A DNA stretch of 64,000 nt, taken from Brevinematales bacterium (GTDB lineage Bacteria > Spirochaetota > Brevinematia > Brevinematales > GWF1-51-8). The DNA lies in contig JABLXV010000018.1 of NCBI GenBank assembly GCA_013177895.1, positions 1-64,000 of the forward strand, read 5' to 3'. Position 1 is the first letter of the stretch. Every line of letters starts with the position of its first letter. Under the pieces are notes generated by a model. It searched no databases. It had not been told where the DNA came from and saw nothing but the letters and a program-made list of their open reading frames with translations. Shown piece after piece: positions 52,201 to 60,855 of this stretch. A program made the position numbers and the translations under genes.

Positions 52201-52217
52201 ATATAAATTTTTTTCGG

Positions 52218-52460
52218 TTACTTCTGGCGATTGCAAAGTTCGTCGACTTCCTTTTCGAGCTTCGTCACGATTTCTTCGAGCTTATTGATTTTATGGGAGA
52301 CGCTATGAAAACCTTCCAGTACTTCCTTGCTGATCTTTTTCAGACTTTCTTCAATGGTATCGATGTGGGTACGGGTATTCAGAACGCGGTATTCTACCAC
52401 ATCCATTTCTTCTTTAATCGACTTAATTTTATTCATTACTTCGTCAAGGCTTTGAATCAT
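52218..52460 (-). CDS. Small coiled-coil protein
   Basis: The 80-residue protein is one continuous heptad-repeat helix (MIQSLDEVMNKIKSIKEE ... KINKLEEIVTKLEKEVDEL) with no membrane segment. GGAGGG precedes the ATG, and a terminator follows the stop, so it is a monocistronic real gene. No family can be named from a coiled coil alone. Confidence 0.78.
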   Translation of the reverse strand: MIQSLDEVMNKIKSIKEEMDVVEYRVLNTRTHIDTIEESLKKISKEVLEGFHSVSHKINKLEEIVTKLEKEVDELCNRQK

Positions 52461-52616
52461 AATATTTTCCCTCCATATATTTCGGTAGCATAATAATAAT
52501 ACAAACTAAATAAAATATCAAGGAATTATTTATTACCGGGTATATACCGGTGTAGAAAACATATAAATTATATATAAATAAAATTAGATTAACCGATATT
52601 AAAAATACCCTAAACG

Positions 52617-52645
52617 TTGTGGTTTATTCGGCGTTACTTTATAAT
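52617..52645 (+). promoter_or_regulatory. Promoter for the GGDEF gene
   Basis: TTGTGG (52617-52622) and TATAAT (52640-52645) are 17 bases apart; translation starts at 52674. Confidence 0.6.
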
Positions 52646-52673
52646 ATCGTTCTGGGTGGATGGAGGAAGAGGG

Positions 52674-53519
52674 ATGGAAATTAATCCGATGCTCAAGGAT
52701 GTAATTCTGAACATTCTCAATGAGGAATACCTGAAGGGCGGGGAAATTCTTCACGATATCAAACGGGTCTATGATAACTGCATACCGAAGGAAAAAAACC
52801 AGTTTTATTCGATGCTGCTCTTTTTTCTGACCCATCTCGAGTTTAAAGAGGACGAGGCGAAAAAGCACTGGGAGAAAATCCTCGAACGGTATTATTACTT
52901 CGAGCGGCTTCTTCGCCGCGATATCAGCCTCCGGCTGGCGATAGTCGATTATTTTACCTCGGATTACCGTCTACTGAAAAACCCCATCATCATCGAAATG
53001 TTCCTTTATGAAGTCACCGAGAAAAACGCGCTGATGGACGAACTGACGGGATTGTATAATTACCGTTATCTCCAGCGCGCGCTTGACGCCGAGCGCAAGC
53101 GTTCCACGCGGTACAAACTCCCGTTCAGCCTCGTATTCATGGATTTGGATAACCTGAAGAGTATCAACGATAATTTCGGGCACTCGATGGGAGATCATGC
53201 GCTTCGCTGCGTCTCGGAAACTATCCGCCTGCATAAACGCTCCGAGGATATCGCCTGCCGCTACGGGGGTGACGAATTTATCATGCTGCTGCCGCAGACC
53301 CTTCGCGACGGCGCATTGGAATGCGTCAACCGGATCAAGCAGGCTATCGAGCAGCATTGCGATAAAGGCGATTTCCACCTTACCCTGAGCGCGGGGATCG
53401 CGGAATATCCCGCCGATTCGGATAATCCCGAGCAACTGATACAACTCGCGGATCAGGCGCTATATCAGGCGAAATGTATGGGTAAGAATTCCGTCGTCTG
53501 TAAAATAGAGCCGTGCTAA
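52674..53519 (+). CDS. Cytoplasmic GGDEF diguanylate cyclase
   Basis: The 281-residue protein has a helical N-terminal region (about 1-115) of unknown type and a C-terminal GGDEF domain: DELTGLYNYRYLQ, VFMDLDNLKSINDNFGHSMGD and the intact signature RYGGDEFIMLLP. It should make c-di-GMP. There is no RxxD inhibitory site five residues before GGDEF (the segment is EDIACRYGGDEF). No membrane helix. GGAGG lies seven bases before ATG 52674. Confidence 0.92.
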   Translation: MEINPMLKDVILNILNEEYLKGGEILHDIKRVYDNCIPKEKNQFYSMLLFFLTHLEFKEDEAKKHWEKILERYYYFERLLRRDISLRLAIVDYFTSDYRLLKNPIIIEMFLYEVTEKNALMDELTGLYNYRYLQRALDAERKRSTRYKLPFSLVFMDLDNLKSINDNFGHSMGDHALRCVSETIRLHKRSEDIACRYGGDEFIMLLPQTLRDGALECVNRIKQAIEQHCDKGDFHLTLSAGIAEYPADSDNPEQLIQLADQALYQAKCMGKNSVVCKIEPC

Positions 53520-53523
53520 CGAA

Positions 53524-53695
53524 GGGGCTGTTGACGAACTCATAATGTCATTACGATGCCGCGCTACAAAGATTATTGAAGCGCGGTAAAAGCAATCTAT
53601 TTTATTAATGGCTATAATAATATATAGACTGCTTCTTCGCTATGCTCATCGCAGTGACGGAAAATAATAAAAATTCCGTCTTTGTTAACATGCCC
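53524..53695. repeat. MITE-like element copy d
   Basis: Opens GGGGCTGTTGACGAACTC and closes with inverted TTTGTTAACATGCCC. The core GTCATTACGATGCCGCGCTACAAAG...GCGCGGTAAAAGCAATCT is the near-identical inverse of 61651-61704; CTGCTTCTTCGCTATGCTCATCGCAGTGACGG follows. This is the clearest complete copy. Confidence 0.8.
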
Positions 53696-53719
53696 ACGAA
53701 GAAGAGGGCGGTTTCATTA

Positions 53720-53920
53720 GGGCTTGTGACGAAGTGTTTCTTGTCATTGTCTACCTTCTACCTGCGGTAGAAGGTAGACAAATCCCGCATTCAACGGGAT
53801 ACCCAACCATAGTCGAAAGAATCTGTTATATACCATATAAGGAAAAAAGCAGACTGCTTCTTCGCTATGCTTATCGCAGTGACGGAAAACGGTTCAATTT
53901 TCGCCTTCGGCAACTATCCC
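53720..53920. repeat. MITE-like element copy e
   Basis: Opens GGGCTTGTGACGAAGTG, contains CTACCTTCTACC/GGTAGAAGGTAG, an inverted CCCGC...GCGGG-type block, and CTGCTTCTTCGCTATGC...GCAGTGACGG, the same final block as copy d, 240 bases away. Confidence 0.65.
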
Positions 53921-54049
53921 ATTACCACAGTATTTTTGACAATATCGCGGCAATCATGGGATTTATCGTCTAAATAATCTTACTTTATTCTCCCATACCC
54001 CGGGGATTTGCGGTTTATTGAAATGACCATAATTACATTCTTTTTATCC

Positions 54050-54078
54050 TTGAGTTTTTTTAATTTTTTTTCTATAAT
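54050..54078 (+). promoter_or_regulatory. Promoter for glgP
   Basis: TTGAGT (54050-54055) and TATAAT (54073-54078) are 17 bases apart. Confidence 0.65.
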
Positions 54079-54108
54079 TATTCCTTACTTCTTATCGGGA
54101 GCTGTCAG

Positions 54109-56559
54109 ATGAAAATCGACAAGAAAAAGTTTAAAGAAGAAATCATTCAAAAACTGAAAATGCGTTTCGGGAAAACTCTCGAATGCGCTACCAAGCGTGA
54201 GATATTCGACGCGACTTGTTACGCCACGATGATCTATATCACGGATAACTGGGTCGAGACACGCGAGACCTACGAGAAGAACAATGTCAAGCAGGCATAC
54301 TACCTTTCCGCCGAGTACCTGATGGGACGCGCGCTAGGGAACAACTTGGTCAATCTCCTGATACAGGAGGATGTCGCGTCCGTACTCAAGGAGATTAATT
54401 TCGATTATAACGAGATAGAGGATACCGAGTTCGACGCCGGCCTCGGGAACGGGGGTCTCGGCCGTCTCGCGGCATGTTTCCTCGATTCGCTCGCCACATT
54501 GGAACTTCCCGGGCACGGTTACGGTATCCGTTACCGTTACGGGATGTTCGAGCAGAAGATTATCAACGGCTATCAGGTGGAATATCCCGATAAATGGCTC
54601 CGTTACGGCGACCCGTGGTCGATCCGCTGCGACGACGACGCCGTCGATGTGACGTTCGGCGGGCATGTCGAAATCGTTCCCGACGAGAAGGGACGTTCGC
54701 ACTTCACGACGGTGGATGCGGAAATTATCCGCGCGACCCCGTTCGATACCCCTGTGGTGGGTTTCGGCGTGAAGACGGTGAACACCCTGCGTCTCTGGGA
54801 CGCGTCCTCGCCGGAGGATTTCGATCTCCAGTTGTTCAACGACGGGCAGTATCTCAAAGCTGTGGAGAAGGCGAATGTCGCGAAGGATATTTCGCGCGTC
54901 CTTTATCCCAACGACCATACCGAGCCCGGAAAACGCCTGCGCCTCCGCCAGCAGTACTTCTTTGTCTCGGCGAGCCTGCAGGACCTGATCCGCAAATATA
55001 AAAAACGTCACGGGGACGACTTCTCGAAGTTCTCCGACGAGATCGCTATACAGATGAACGATACCCATCCGGTGGTGGCCGTGCCCGAACTCATGCGCCT
55101 CTTAATGGATATCCAGGGGATGGAGTGGGATCAGGCGTGGGGGATTATGAATAAGACCTGCGCGTTTACGAACCATACGATTATGACGGAAGCGCTCGAG
55201 AAATGGGATGTGACCTTGTTCTGCAACCTCCTGCCGCGTATCTACCAGATTATCGAGGAGATCAACCGCCGTCTGACGGACAAGGTTCGCAGGAAATATC
55301 CCAACGATTACGCGCGCCACCAGCGTATGGCGATTATCGGGAACGGCGTCATCAATATGGCGGCGCTCGCGATAGAGGGCGGCCACAAGGTCAACGGCGT
55401 CGCCGCGCTGCATACGGAAATCCTGAAAGCGGATACCCTCAAGGACTGGTATGAGCTCTATCCTGAAAAGTTCTGCAATAAGACGAACGGTGTGACCCAG
55501 CGCCGCTGGCTCCTCAAGTCCAATCCCGAGCTCGCGAAGCTCATCAACGAGAAGATCGGCGACGGGTGGATCACCGATATGTCCAAGCTCAAGAAACTGG
55601 AGGAGTTTGCCGGAGATAAGGATTTCCAGAAAAAGTTCTGGGAGATCAAGCTCGACAGCAAAAAACTTCTCGCGGAGTATATCAAGAAGAACAACGCGAT
55701 AATTGTAGACCCCGAGTCGATTTTCGACATACAGGTCAAGCGTCTGCACGAGTATAAGCGACAGCTTCTCAACGTCATGCATATCATGTACCTTTATAAT
55801 AAGATCAAGGCAAACCCGAAGATCGACATCTATCCGAGGACGTTTATTTTCAGCGCGAAAGCCGCGTCGGGATACCGCCGCGCGAAGCTGATTATCAAGC
55901 TCATCAACTCGGTCGCCGAGAAGATCAACAACGACCCCGATGCGAACGGCAAGCTCAAAGTGGTATTTCTCGCGAATTACCGTGTCTCTCTCGCGGAAAT
56001 GATTTTCCCCGCGTCGGACGTATCCGAACAGATTTCCACCGCCGGGAAAGAGGCGAGCGGCACCGGTAATATGAAGTTCATGATGAACGGGGCGCTCACC
56101 CTCGGCACGATGGACGGCGCGAATATCGAGATAGTCGAAGAGGCCGGGCAGGAAAACGCGTTCATCTTCGGTCTCCTCGCGGATCAGGTGGCGGAGCTCA
56201 ATGATAACGGCTATAACCCGTGGGAAATCTATAACGCCAATCCCGAGCTGCATAAAGTGATCGACCAGCTGGTCGACGGGACATACAACCCCCGCGAAGG
56301 GCACGAGATTTTCCGCGAACTGTTCGACTACCTGATGAACGGGGTCGACGGCAACCGCGCCGACCAGTACTATGTCCTCAAGGATTTCGCGGAGTATGTG
56401 AAGGCGCAGGAAGCGATCGATAAGAACTTCCGCGACAGGGATTCGTGGGTGAAGAAGGCGATTATCAATGTCGCGCGGAGCGGGAGATTTTCCAGCGACC
56501 GCACCATCCTCGAGTACGCGAAGGAAATATGGGGCATCAAGAAGATGACCGTTAAATAA
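54109..56559 (+). CDS. glgP: Glycogen/maltodextrin phosphorylase
   Basis: This enzyme releases glucose-1-phosphate from alpha-1,4-glucans using pyridoxal phosphate. The 816-residue protein has the family hallmarks: AYYLSAEYLMGRAL near residue 63, LGNGGLGRLAACFLDS, the RLHEYKRQLLNVMHI segment, and EASGTGNMKFMMNGALTLGTMDGANIEI holding the PLP lysine near residue 650. It stands alone, with its own promoter and terminator; no other glycogen gene is in the window. Confidence 0.97.
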   Translation: MKIDKKKFKEEIIQKLKMRFGKTLECATKREIFDATCYATMIYITDNWVETRETYEKNNVKQAYYLSAEYLMGRALGNNLVNLLIQEDVASVLKEINFDYNEIEDTEFDAGLGNGGLGRLAACFLDSLATLELPGHGYGIRYRYGMFEQKIINGYQVEYPDKWLRYGDPWSIRCDDDAVDVTFGGHVEIVPDEKGRSHFTTVDAEIIRATPFDTPVVGFGVKTVNTLRLWDASSPEDFDLQLFNDGQYLKAVEKANVAKDISRVLYPNDHTEPGKRLRLRQQYFFVSASLQDLIRKYKKRHGDDFSKFSDEIAIQMNDTHPVVAVPELMRLLMDIQGMEWDQAWGIMNKTCAFTNHTIMTEALEKWDVTLFCNLLPRIYQIIEEINRRLTDKVRRKYPNDYARHQRMAIIGNGVINMAALAIEGGHKVNGVAALHTEILKADTLKDWYELYPEKFCNKTNGVTQRRWLLKSNPELAKLINEKIGDGWITDMSKLKKLEEFAGDKDFQKKFWEIKLDSKKLLAEYIKKNNAIIVDPESIFDIQVKRLHEYKRQLLNVMHIMYLYNKIKANPKIDIYPRTFIFSAKAASGYRRAKLIIKLINSVAEKINNDPDANGKLKVVFLANYRVSLAEMIFPASDVSEQISTAGKEASGTGNMKFMMNGALTLGTMDGANIEIVEEAGQENAFIFGLLADQVAELNDNGYNPWEIYNANPELHKVIDQLVDGTYNPREGHEIFRELFDYLMNGVDGNRADQYYVLKDFAEYVKAQEAIDKNFRDRDSWVKKAIINVARSGRFSSDRTILEYAKEIWGIKKMTVK

Positions 56560-56574
56560 TAGGTGAATTATACG

Positions 56575-56605
56575 GAGCCGCGTTGACAAGCGCGGCTCTT
56601 TTTAT
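56575..56605 (+). terminator. Terminator after glgP
   Basis: GAGCCGCG (56575-56582) pairs with CGCGGCTC (56591-56598), followed by a T-rich tail. Confidence 0.85.
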
Positions 56606-56633
56606 TTATAATAGTATCAGCGGGGAAAGTATC

Positions 56634-56927
56634 GTGAAAAATTTTTCGGAAATTAAGCTGGCGCTTGAGCAAAATAAAATCAGGCTCGCGGAAGAATATC
56701 ATGTCAGCAGTATCGGAATATTCGGTTCGGTAGTCCGCGGAGAGCAAAAAGAATCCAGCGATGTGGATATCCTTGTCGAATTTTCAAAACCCATCAGTCT
56801 GTTCAAGTTTCTTGAATTGGAAGAGACTCTCACAGGTTTATTGGGGCGGAAGGTCGACCTTGTATCGAAAAAATCCCTGAAACCGAACATCGGAAAAAAC
56901 ATCCTCCGCGAGGTATGTAATATATAG
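56634..56927 (+). CDS. MNT-domain nucleotidyltransferase (MntA-type)
   Basis: The 97-residue protein has the minimal nucleotidyltransferase core GSVVRGEQKESSDVDILVEF (GSxxRG...SDxDxxV) and the C-terminal RKVDLVSKKSL strand. MntA proteins are usually antitoxins that modify a HEPN toxin (HepT). No HEPN-type gene follows; the next gene is an unrelated membrane protein. The GTG at 56634 is preceded by GGGGAAAG. It may be an orphan remnant or act alone. Confidence 0.85.
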   Translation: MKNFSEIKLALEQNKIRLAEEYHVSSIGIFGSVVRGEQKESSDVDILVEFSKPISLFKFLELEETLTGLLGRKVDLVSKKSLKPNIGKNILREVCNI

Positions 56928-56976
56928 CGCTTTCAACATGTTTCATGCGCTTGCATTCGCGGGGTGGAACGGAAGT

Positions 56977-57005
56977 TTGATTTATTTTTTTTGTTCCGTT
57001 AGAAT
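56977..57005 (+). promoter_or_regulatory. Promoter for the 57012 gene
   Basis: TTGATT (56977-56982) and TAGAAT (57000-57005) are 17 bases apart, putting the transcript start close to 57012. Confidence 0.5.
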
Positions 57006-57011
57006 CATTGC

Positions 57012-57704
57012 ATGTGGGGAACGAATTTTTACCTTATCAACTATAATCTTCTAAATCCTGAAATGAATTGTCTAGAAATCGTTTTTGGAATAATAACTAC
57101 GTTAGCAACATTTACTATGGCAGTTTTTACTATAATTCTTGCCGGAGTAAATAAAAAATTAGCGAAGATCGAGCAGGAAAGACATGAAGAAGAATTAGCG
57201 ACGAAAATTGAATTAGTAGGCTTTTATATTGATGATCTAAAATCATATATAAAAAAACGTGAAAACAATAATATGGATGTTACATATAAATTAATGATAA
57301 TAGGAAAATATGTAGTTAAAAATTTAGGGAAAAGATGTGTTCCTTTAGTAAAAGTAATAGAAAAAAGAAAAAATGAAAAAAATCCAAGTGAAATAACTTT
57401 TACATTAGATGGACAAAAAGAACAAGAAATAAAATTTATTATAGAATCAATGTACTCAAAAAATCATGATGAACTTGGAAAATTCCAAAAAATTTGGGAA
57501 CAACTTCGAACAAGAGATGAAAACCGAGAGTTTCCAGAGAGTCTTGAAAAAGACGAATTATTAGAAAAATTAAAAATCTTCAATGTAGTAACAACAGCAA
57601 TCAATATGATCATAAGTATAAAAAATTACAGAGAAACAATTCGATATAAATTATATTATTCCCTAATTGAGAATAAAAAGATTATTACTAAATTGAAAAA
57701 GTAA
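57012..57704 (+). CDS. AT-rich one-helix membrane protein of unknown function
   Basis: The product has one hydrophobic helix (FGIITTLATFTMAVFTIILAGV) and a long charged helical cytoplasmic part with many Lys and Glu (up to 230 aa). The gene is far more AT-rich than its surroundings and uses AT-rich codons, indicating transfer. Transcription probably begins near 57012, so an internal ATG at 57063 (MNCLEIVFG) may be the real start; neither has a clear ribosome-binding site. No family recognised. Its position next to an orphan antitoxin-like gene is suggestive but unproven. Confidence 0.65.
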   Translation: MWGTNFYLINYNLLNPEMNCLEIVFGIITTLATFTMAVFTIILAGVNKKLAKIEQERHEEELATKIELVGFYIDDLKSYIKKRENNNMDVTYKLMIIGKYVVKNLGKRCVPLVKVIEKRKNEKNPSEITFTLDGQKEQEIKFIIESMYSKNHDELGKFQKIWEQLRTRDENREFPESLEKDELLEKLKIFNVVTTAINMIISIKNYRETIRYKLYYSLIENKKIITKLKK

Positions 57705-57714
57705 CAAGCATAAT

Positions 57715-57746
57715 AAAAAGAGGGCCCGATGAGCCCTCTTTTTATT
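57715..57746 (+). terminator. Terminator after the 57012 gene
   Basis: AAAAAGAGGGC pairs with GCCCTCTTTTT around CCGATGA. Symmetric A and T runs would allow use from both sides, including for the convergent gene at 57808. Confidence 0.88.
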
Positions 57747-57807
57747 TATAATGTTTGGTAAACACTTTACATTGAGACTAACCCCTCGACTGCGCCCGGG
57801 GCAGTGA

Positions 57808-59430
57808 CTATTTCTTCAGCTTCTTATCGATATATTTTCTATAATAGAGCAGTTTGCTGTCACCGGGGAAACGCCCCAGCGCCTCGGCGCAAATCTTGTC
57901 CGCGCTCGCGTACTTCTCCGCGTCGATCTCGGAGTATATCCATGCGATATACAGCACCTTGAGGTTATCGAGGATATTCTTGTTGTCGGCCTGGTAGGTG
58001 AGCGCGATCTTGAGGTACTTCGCGGAGTTCTCGTAATCCTTCTTGTCGGCGTACACGTTCGCCTGATTCCCCGCGATATAGATGGCGTTGTTTTTCAGCA
58101 CGCTCGACTTCGGGAGGAGTTTGATCGCCTTGTCGATAATATGGAGTCCGTCGTCGGGCAAGCCGCCCTCGTATTTATTGATGGCGACCTTGGAATAATA
58201 GTTCTCGTAGATAGGGTCGAACTGCGTCCCGGATTTCAGCTTGTACCAGTTCAGGAACAATTCCTCCCCATCGGGATAATTATCGAGCTTGGTGATCAGC
58301 ATCTCGTACACGCTGTTGAACCCGTTCTGGGCGACGTTCTGGATATACTTCGAGTCGGGGTATTTCTTCGATACGTCCGCCGCGAGGGTAAGCGCCTTCT
58401 GGTAGTCCTTTTCGTTATTGATGAGGCTGTAGAGCACGCGGACATAGACATTTTCCTCGATATCGGGCATCTTAGCCCCGGATACCGTTTCGGACTTCTT
58501 GAGCGCGGCGAACGCGTCGTCGTATTTCTTGGCGTCCACCAGTTGGGAGAGATACCCGTCGAGCGCGGCGCGGTAGTTATTGATGATCTTCGTCTTATCG
58601 ACGCTCAGCTTGTCCATCGCCTCTTCGAGGATAGCCATCGCTTTGGCGAAGTCCTTCTTGTCGATAAGCTCGGCGGAGTAGTTGACGAACGCGCTCGCGG
58701 TGTTGGTCGCGATAATCGCGCTTCCGGGATAGATCGCCGCCGCTTTCAGCATATACTGGAACGCGTTATAGTTATCCTTCTTCTGGCTTGCGAAATATGC
58801 GCGGTTGACGTAAAGGAACGCTAAGAGGCCGATATTATCGATCTCGATACGGTCCTTCGCCTGCGAGGAATAGACCGCGCCGGTGAGTTTCTTCAAATTC
58901 GCCTGTATCTCAGGGTTGTTCGCCGCGTCGAACCCGTAGGGCGATGTTGCCTCGACCTCGATCTGGGTATTGATGGTCAGGATGGAGAACACGTGTTCCT
59001 GCGACGGGAGCACTATCGCCTTAGCGGTAATCCCCTGCGGTTCGAGAAGGATATTGTAGATGAGGGTGGACGATACGCAGTTGAACTGGTTGTTTTTCAG
59101 TACGTTCTCGAGCGTGGTCGCGTCAGCCACATACTTCTTCAGGATAGTTTTATGCATAAACTCGAATATTTTCTTCGCGAGCGCGCGTTTATCGGGGTCG
59201 GTGATCTTTTTACTTTCCGCGATAATATTATTGAGTTTCAGCAGGTTGTCCTCGGTGTATATCCCCGATGCGATCAATCCGCCCTCCGCGAGCGGGAACT
59301 GCGAGGGGTTCTGGAGGAACTGGGCTTCCTTGGAATCGGGGGCTACATCGATAAATTTCGATATATAGGCGCGGCCCGGTACGACGGATATGAAAACGAA
59401 AAGCATTAACGCGGATATCGTTCTTAACAT
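57808..59430 (-). CDS. Exported transglutaminase-like protein with TPR repeats
   Basis: A signal peptide (to about residue 21) precedes a transglutaminase-like core with Cys118 in QFNCVSSTLIYN, His146 in SQEHVFSIL and an acidic partner in EVEATSPYGFD. The remaining 350 residues are TPR-like helical repeats (NAFQYMLKAAAIYPGSAI, DYENSAKYLKIALTYQADN). Length is 540 aa. It probably works in the periplasm as a peptidase or cross-linker with a binding solenoid; the substrate is unknown. GAGGGT precedes the ATG. Confidence 0.72.
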   Translation of the reverse strand: MLRTISALMLFVFISVVPGRAYISKFIDVAPDSKEAQFLQNPSQFPLAEGGLIASGIYTEDNLLKLNNIIAESKKITDPDKRALAKKIFEFMHKTILKKYVADATTLENVLKNNQFNCVSSTLIYNILLEPQGITAKAIVLPSQEHVFSILTINTQIEVEATSPYGFDAANNPEIQANLKKLTGAVYSSQAKDRIEIDNIGLLAFLYVNRAYFASQKKDNYNAFQYMLKAAAIYPGSAIIATNTASAFVNYSAELIDKKDFAKAMAILEEAMDKLSVDKTKIINNYRAALDGYLSQLVDAKKYDDAFAALKKSETVSGAKMPDIEENVYVRVLYSLINNEKDYQKALTLAADVSKKYPDSKYIQNVAQNGFNSVYEMLITKLDNYPDGEELFLNWYKLKSGTQFDPIYENYYSKVAINKYEGGLPDDGLHIIDKAIKLLPKSSVLKNNAIYIAGNQANVYADKKDYENSAKYLKIALTYQADNKNILDNLKVLYIAWIYSEIDAEKYASADKICAEALGRFPGDSKLLYYRKYIDKKLKK

Positions 59431-59481
59431 AGTTCTACCCTCTCTGGTTTTATAATATTATAGTCATAAAACGCTCAATAT

Positions 59482-59955
59482 TCAAATATTCCTGACAGAT
59501 ATTTCGTTCTTCGGGGTATCGAACACCGTAAACACTCCCTGCAGGAGAACGGTGGCTATGATAAACGGGTCGATCAGCGGCAGGAACACGGGAATGCCCG
59601 CGATCATGGTAATCATCCCGCCGAGCGAGGCGATTACGGCTGCGAGGGCGACGATGCTCAGGATACGTATCCACAACTTTTCCGTACCGACCAGATAAAA
59701 TACCGAATAGAACATGCAGAACAGCATGAGGAAAATGAGCGACCATTCGTTCTGGTCGAGCAGCACCGACGCGAATGTCCCGCCGATCAGAAAAAGCCAG
59801 ATCCCGTCGATGAATGTGAGTTTCTTCATCAGGAACGAGATGAGCATCAGGCCGTAACCCAATACGGAATAATAAAATACGTAGGAACCGACGTTCAGGG
59901 AAAATGTCACGAGAGAGAGCAGAAGCCCGAGGGTAAATAAAAAGCGGAAACTCAC
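59482..59955 (-). CDS. Small polytopic membrane protein
   Basis: The 157-residue protein is almost entirely hydrophobic, with about five helices (FLFTLGLLLSLVTFSLNVG, GLMLISFLM, SLIFLMLFCMFYSVFYLVG, IVALAAVIASLGGMITMIAGI, PFIIATVLLQGVFTVF). The start is GTG and overlaps the pyrK stop by four bases, so it is translationally coupled. I recognise no family. Its link to pyrimidine synthesis, if any, is not apparent. Confidence 0.72.
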   Translation of the reverse strand: MSFRFLFTLGLLLSLVTFSLNVGSYVFYYSVLGYGLMLISFLMKKLTFIDGIWLFLIGGTFASVLLDQNEWSLIFLMLFCMFYSVFYLVGTEKLWIRILSIVALAAVIASLGGMITMIAGIPVFLPLIDPFIIATVLLQGVFTVFDTPKNEISVRNI

Positions 59956-60704
59956 GGCATCACCTCATTCCATCGAAACGTGGGGCCGTCCTTACAGCAG
60001 AGCTTTAATCTCCCGTCCGGCGCGGGAACACTGCATCCCTTGCACGCCCCAAACCCGCATCCCATATAGGTCTCCAGCGAGTAATAGGCGAGCGGGGGTT
60101 CGGGCTGCGCGGCGAAAACATCATTCAGCGCGGCAAACATCCCCTTCGGCCCGCAGGCGTAGAACGTATGCGCCGATAAGTCGAATTCCCTGAGCGCGTC
60201 GATAACCGTGCCGCGCGCGCCTTCGCTGCCGTCGTCGGTAGTAATAATCAGATCGCATACTTCCCTGAAATATTTGAGCGGCGGGAGGAGAGAACGGTCT
60301 CTCGCGCCGAGAATCATTTTCGGACGGGACAATCCCCGCGCGAAGTACAGGAACGGCGCCGCGCCGACGCCTCCCGCGATCAGCACGGGCGGTTTACCGG
60401 GATGGGGCGCGGGGAACGGGTTTCCGAGCGGGCCGAGTATACTTACCGTCCCGCCGGGTAGTTTCCCGGCAAGCGCGCGGGTACCCTTACCGCGCAGAAG
60501 CGCCATGATCGATAGCGTGTCTCCGTCGATATCATATATCCCGAACGGGCGGCGGAGCAGCGGGTCATAGCCGTCGCTGACCCGTATATTGACGAACTGC
60601 CCGGGACGGGACTCTGATGCAATCTTCGGCGCATTCAGCCTGAGCGTCAGGTAATTCCCGGTGAGGGTACTTTCCAGAATTCCAGCTTTTTCCTTGAATA
60701 TCAC
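59952..60704 (-). CDS. pyrK: Dihydroorotate dehydrogenase electron-transfer subunit-type flavoprotein
   Basis: PyrK carries FAD and a 2Fe-2S cluster and passes electrons from PyrD-type dehydrogenases to NAD. The 250-residue protein has the FAD-binding LLRRPFGIYDID, the NAD site IAGGVGAAPFLYFA, and the C-terminal cluster motif MGCGFGACKGCS...KLCCKDGP with four cysteines. The start is GTG, with AAGGAG upstream. No pyrD is adjacent, so a related ferredoxin-reductase role remains possible. Confidence 0.85.
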   Translation of the reverse strand: MIFKEKAGILESTLTGNYLTLRLNAPKIASESRPGQFVNIRVSDGYDPLLRRPFGIYDIDGDTLSIMALLRGKGTRALAGKLPGGTVSILGPLGNPFPAPHPGKPPVLIAGGVGAAPFLYFARGLSRPKMILGARDRSLLPPLKYFREVCDLIITTDDGSEGARGTVIDALREFDLSAHTFYACGPKGMFAALNDVFAAQPEPPLAYYSLETYMGCGFGACKGCSVPAPDGRLKLCCKDGPTFRWNEVMP

Positions 60705-60790
60705 TCGATGCTCCTTAGCGGAGAATATGATAACTCTTTTTCAGGTATAAGTCAAACAAGGAAAAATCCGCCCCGGGTACGAAAAAGTTA

Positions 60791-60818
60791 TTGACAATTC
60801 CGGGTTATCTGTTACAAT
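60791..60818 (+). promoter_or_regulatory. Promoter for the ComFB-domain gene
   Basis: TTGACA (60791-60796) and TACAAT (60813-60818) are 16 bases apart. Confidence 0.75.
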
Positions 60819-60855
60819 ATTCAGGGTGGTGATTTGATAGAAGAAAGGAGTCATA

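Larger units (their letters stand above)
53520..54049. other. Gene-free gap with two MITE-like elements
   Basis: Two mosaic repeats (53524-53695 and 53720-53920) fill most of this gap. Short open frames here consist of repeat sequence and I do not call them genes. Confidence 0.7.

Noticed and set aside
53734-53973. 79-codon frame upstream of glgP
   Set aside because: Made of repeat blocks shared with other intergenic elements; no ribosome-binding site.
55102-56589. 495-codon minus-strand frame opposite glgP
   Set aside because: The plus strand is an unmistakable full-length glycogen phosphorylase; the opposite frame has no recognisable motifs.
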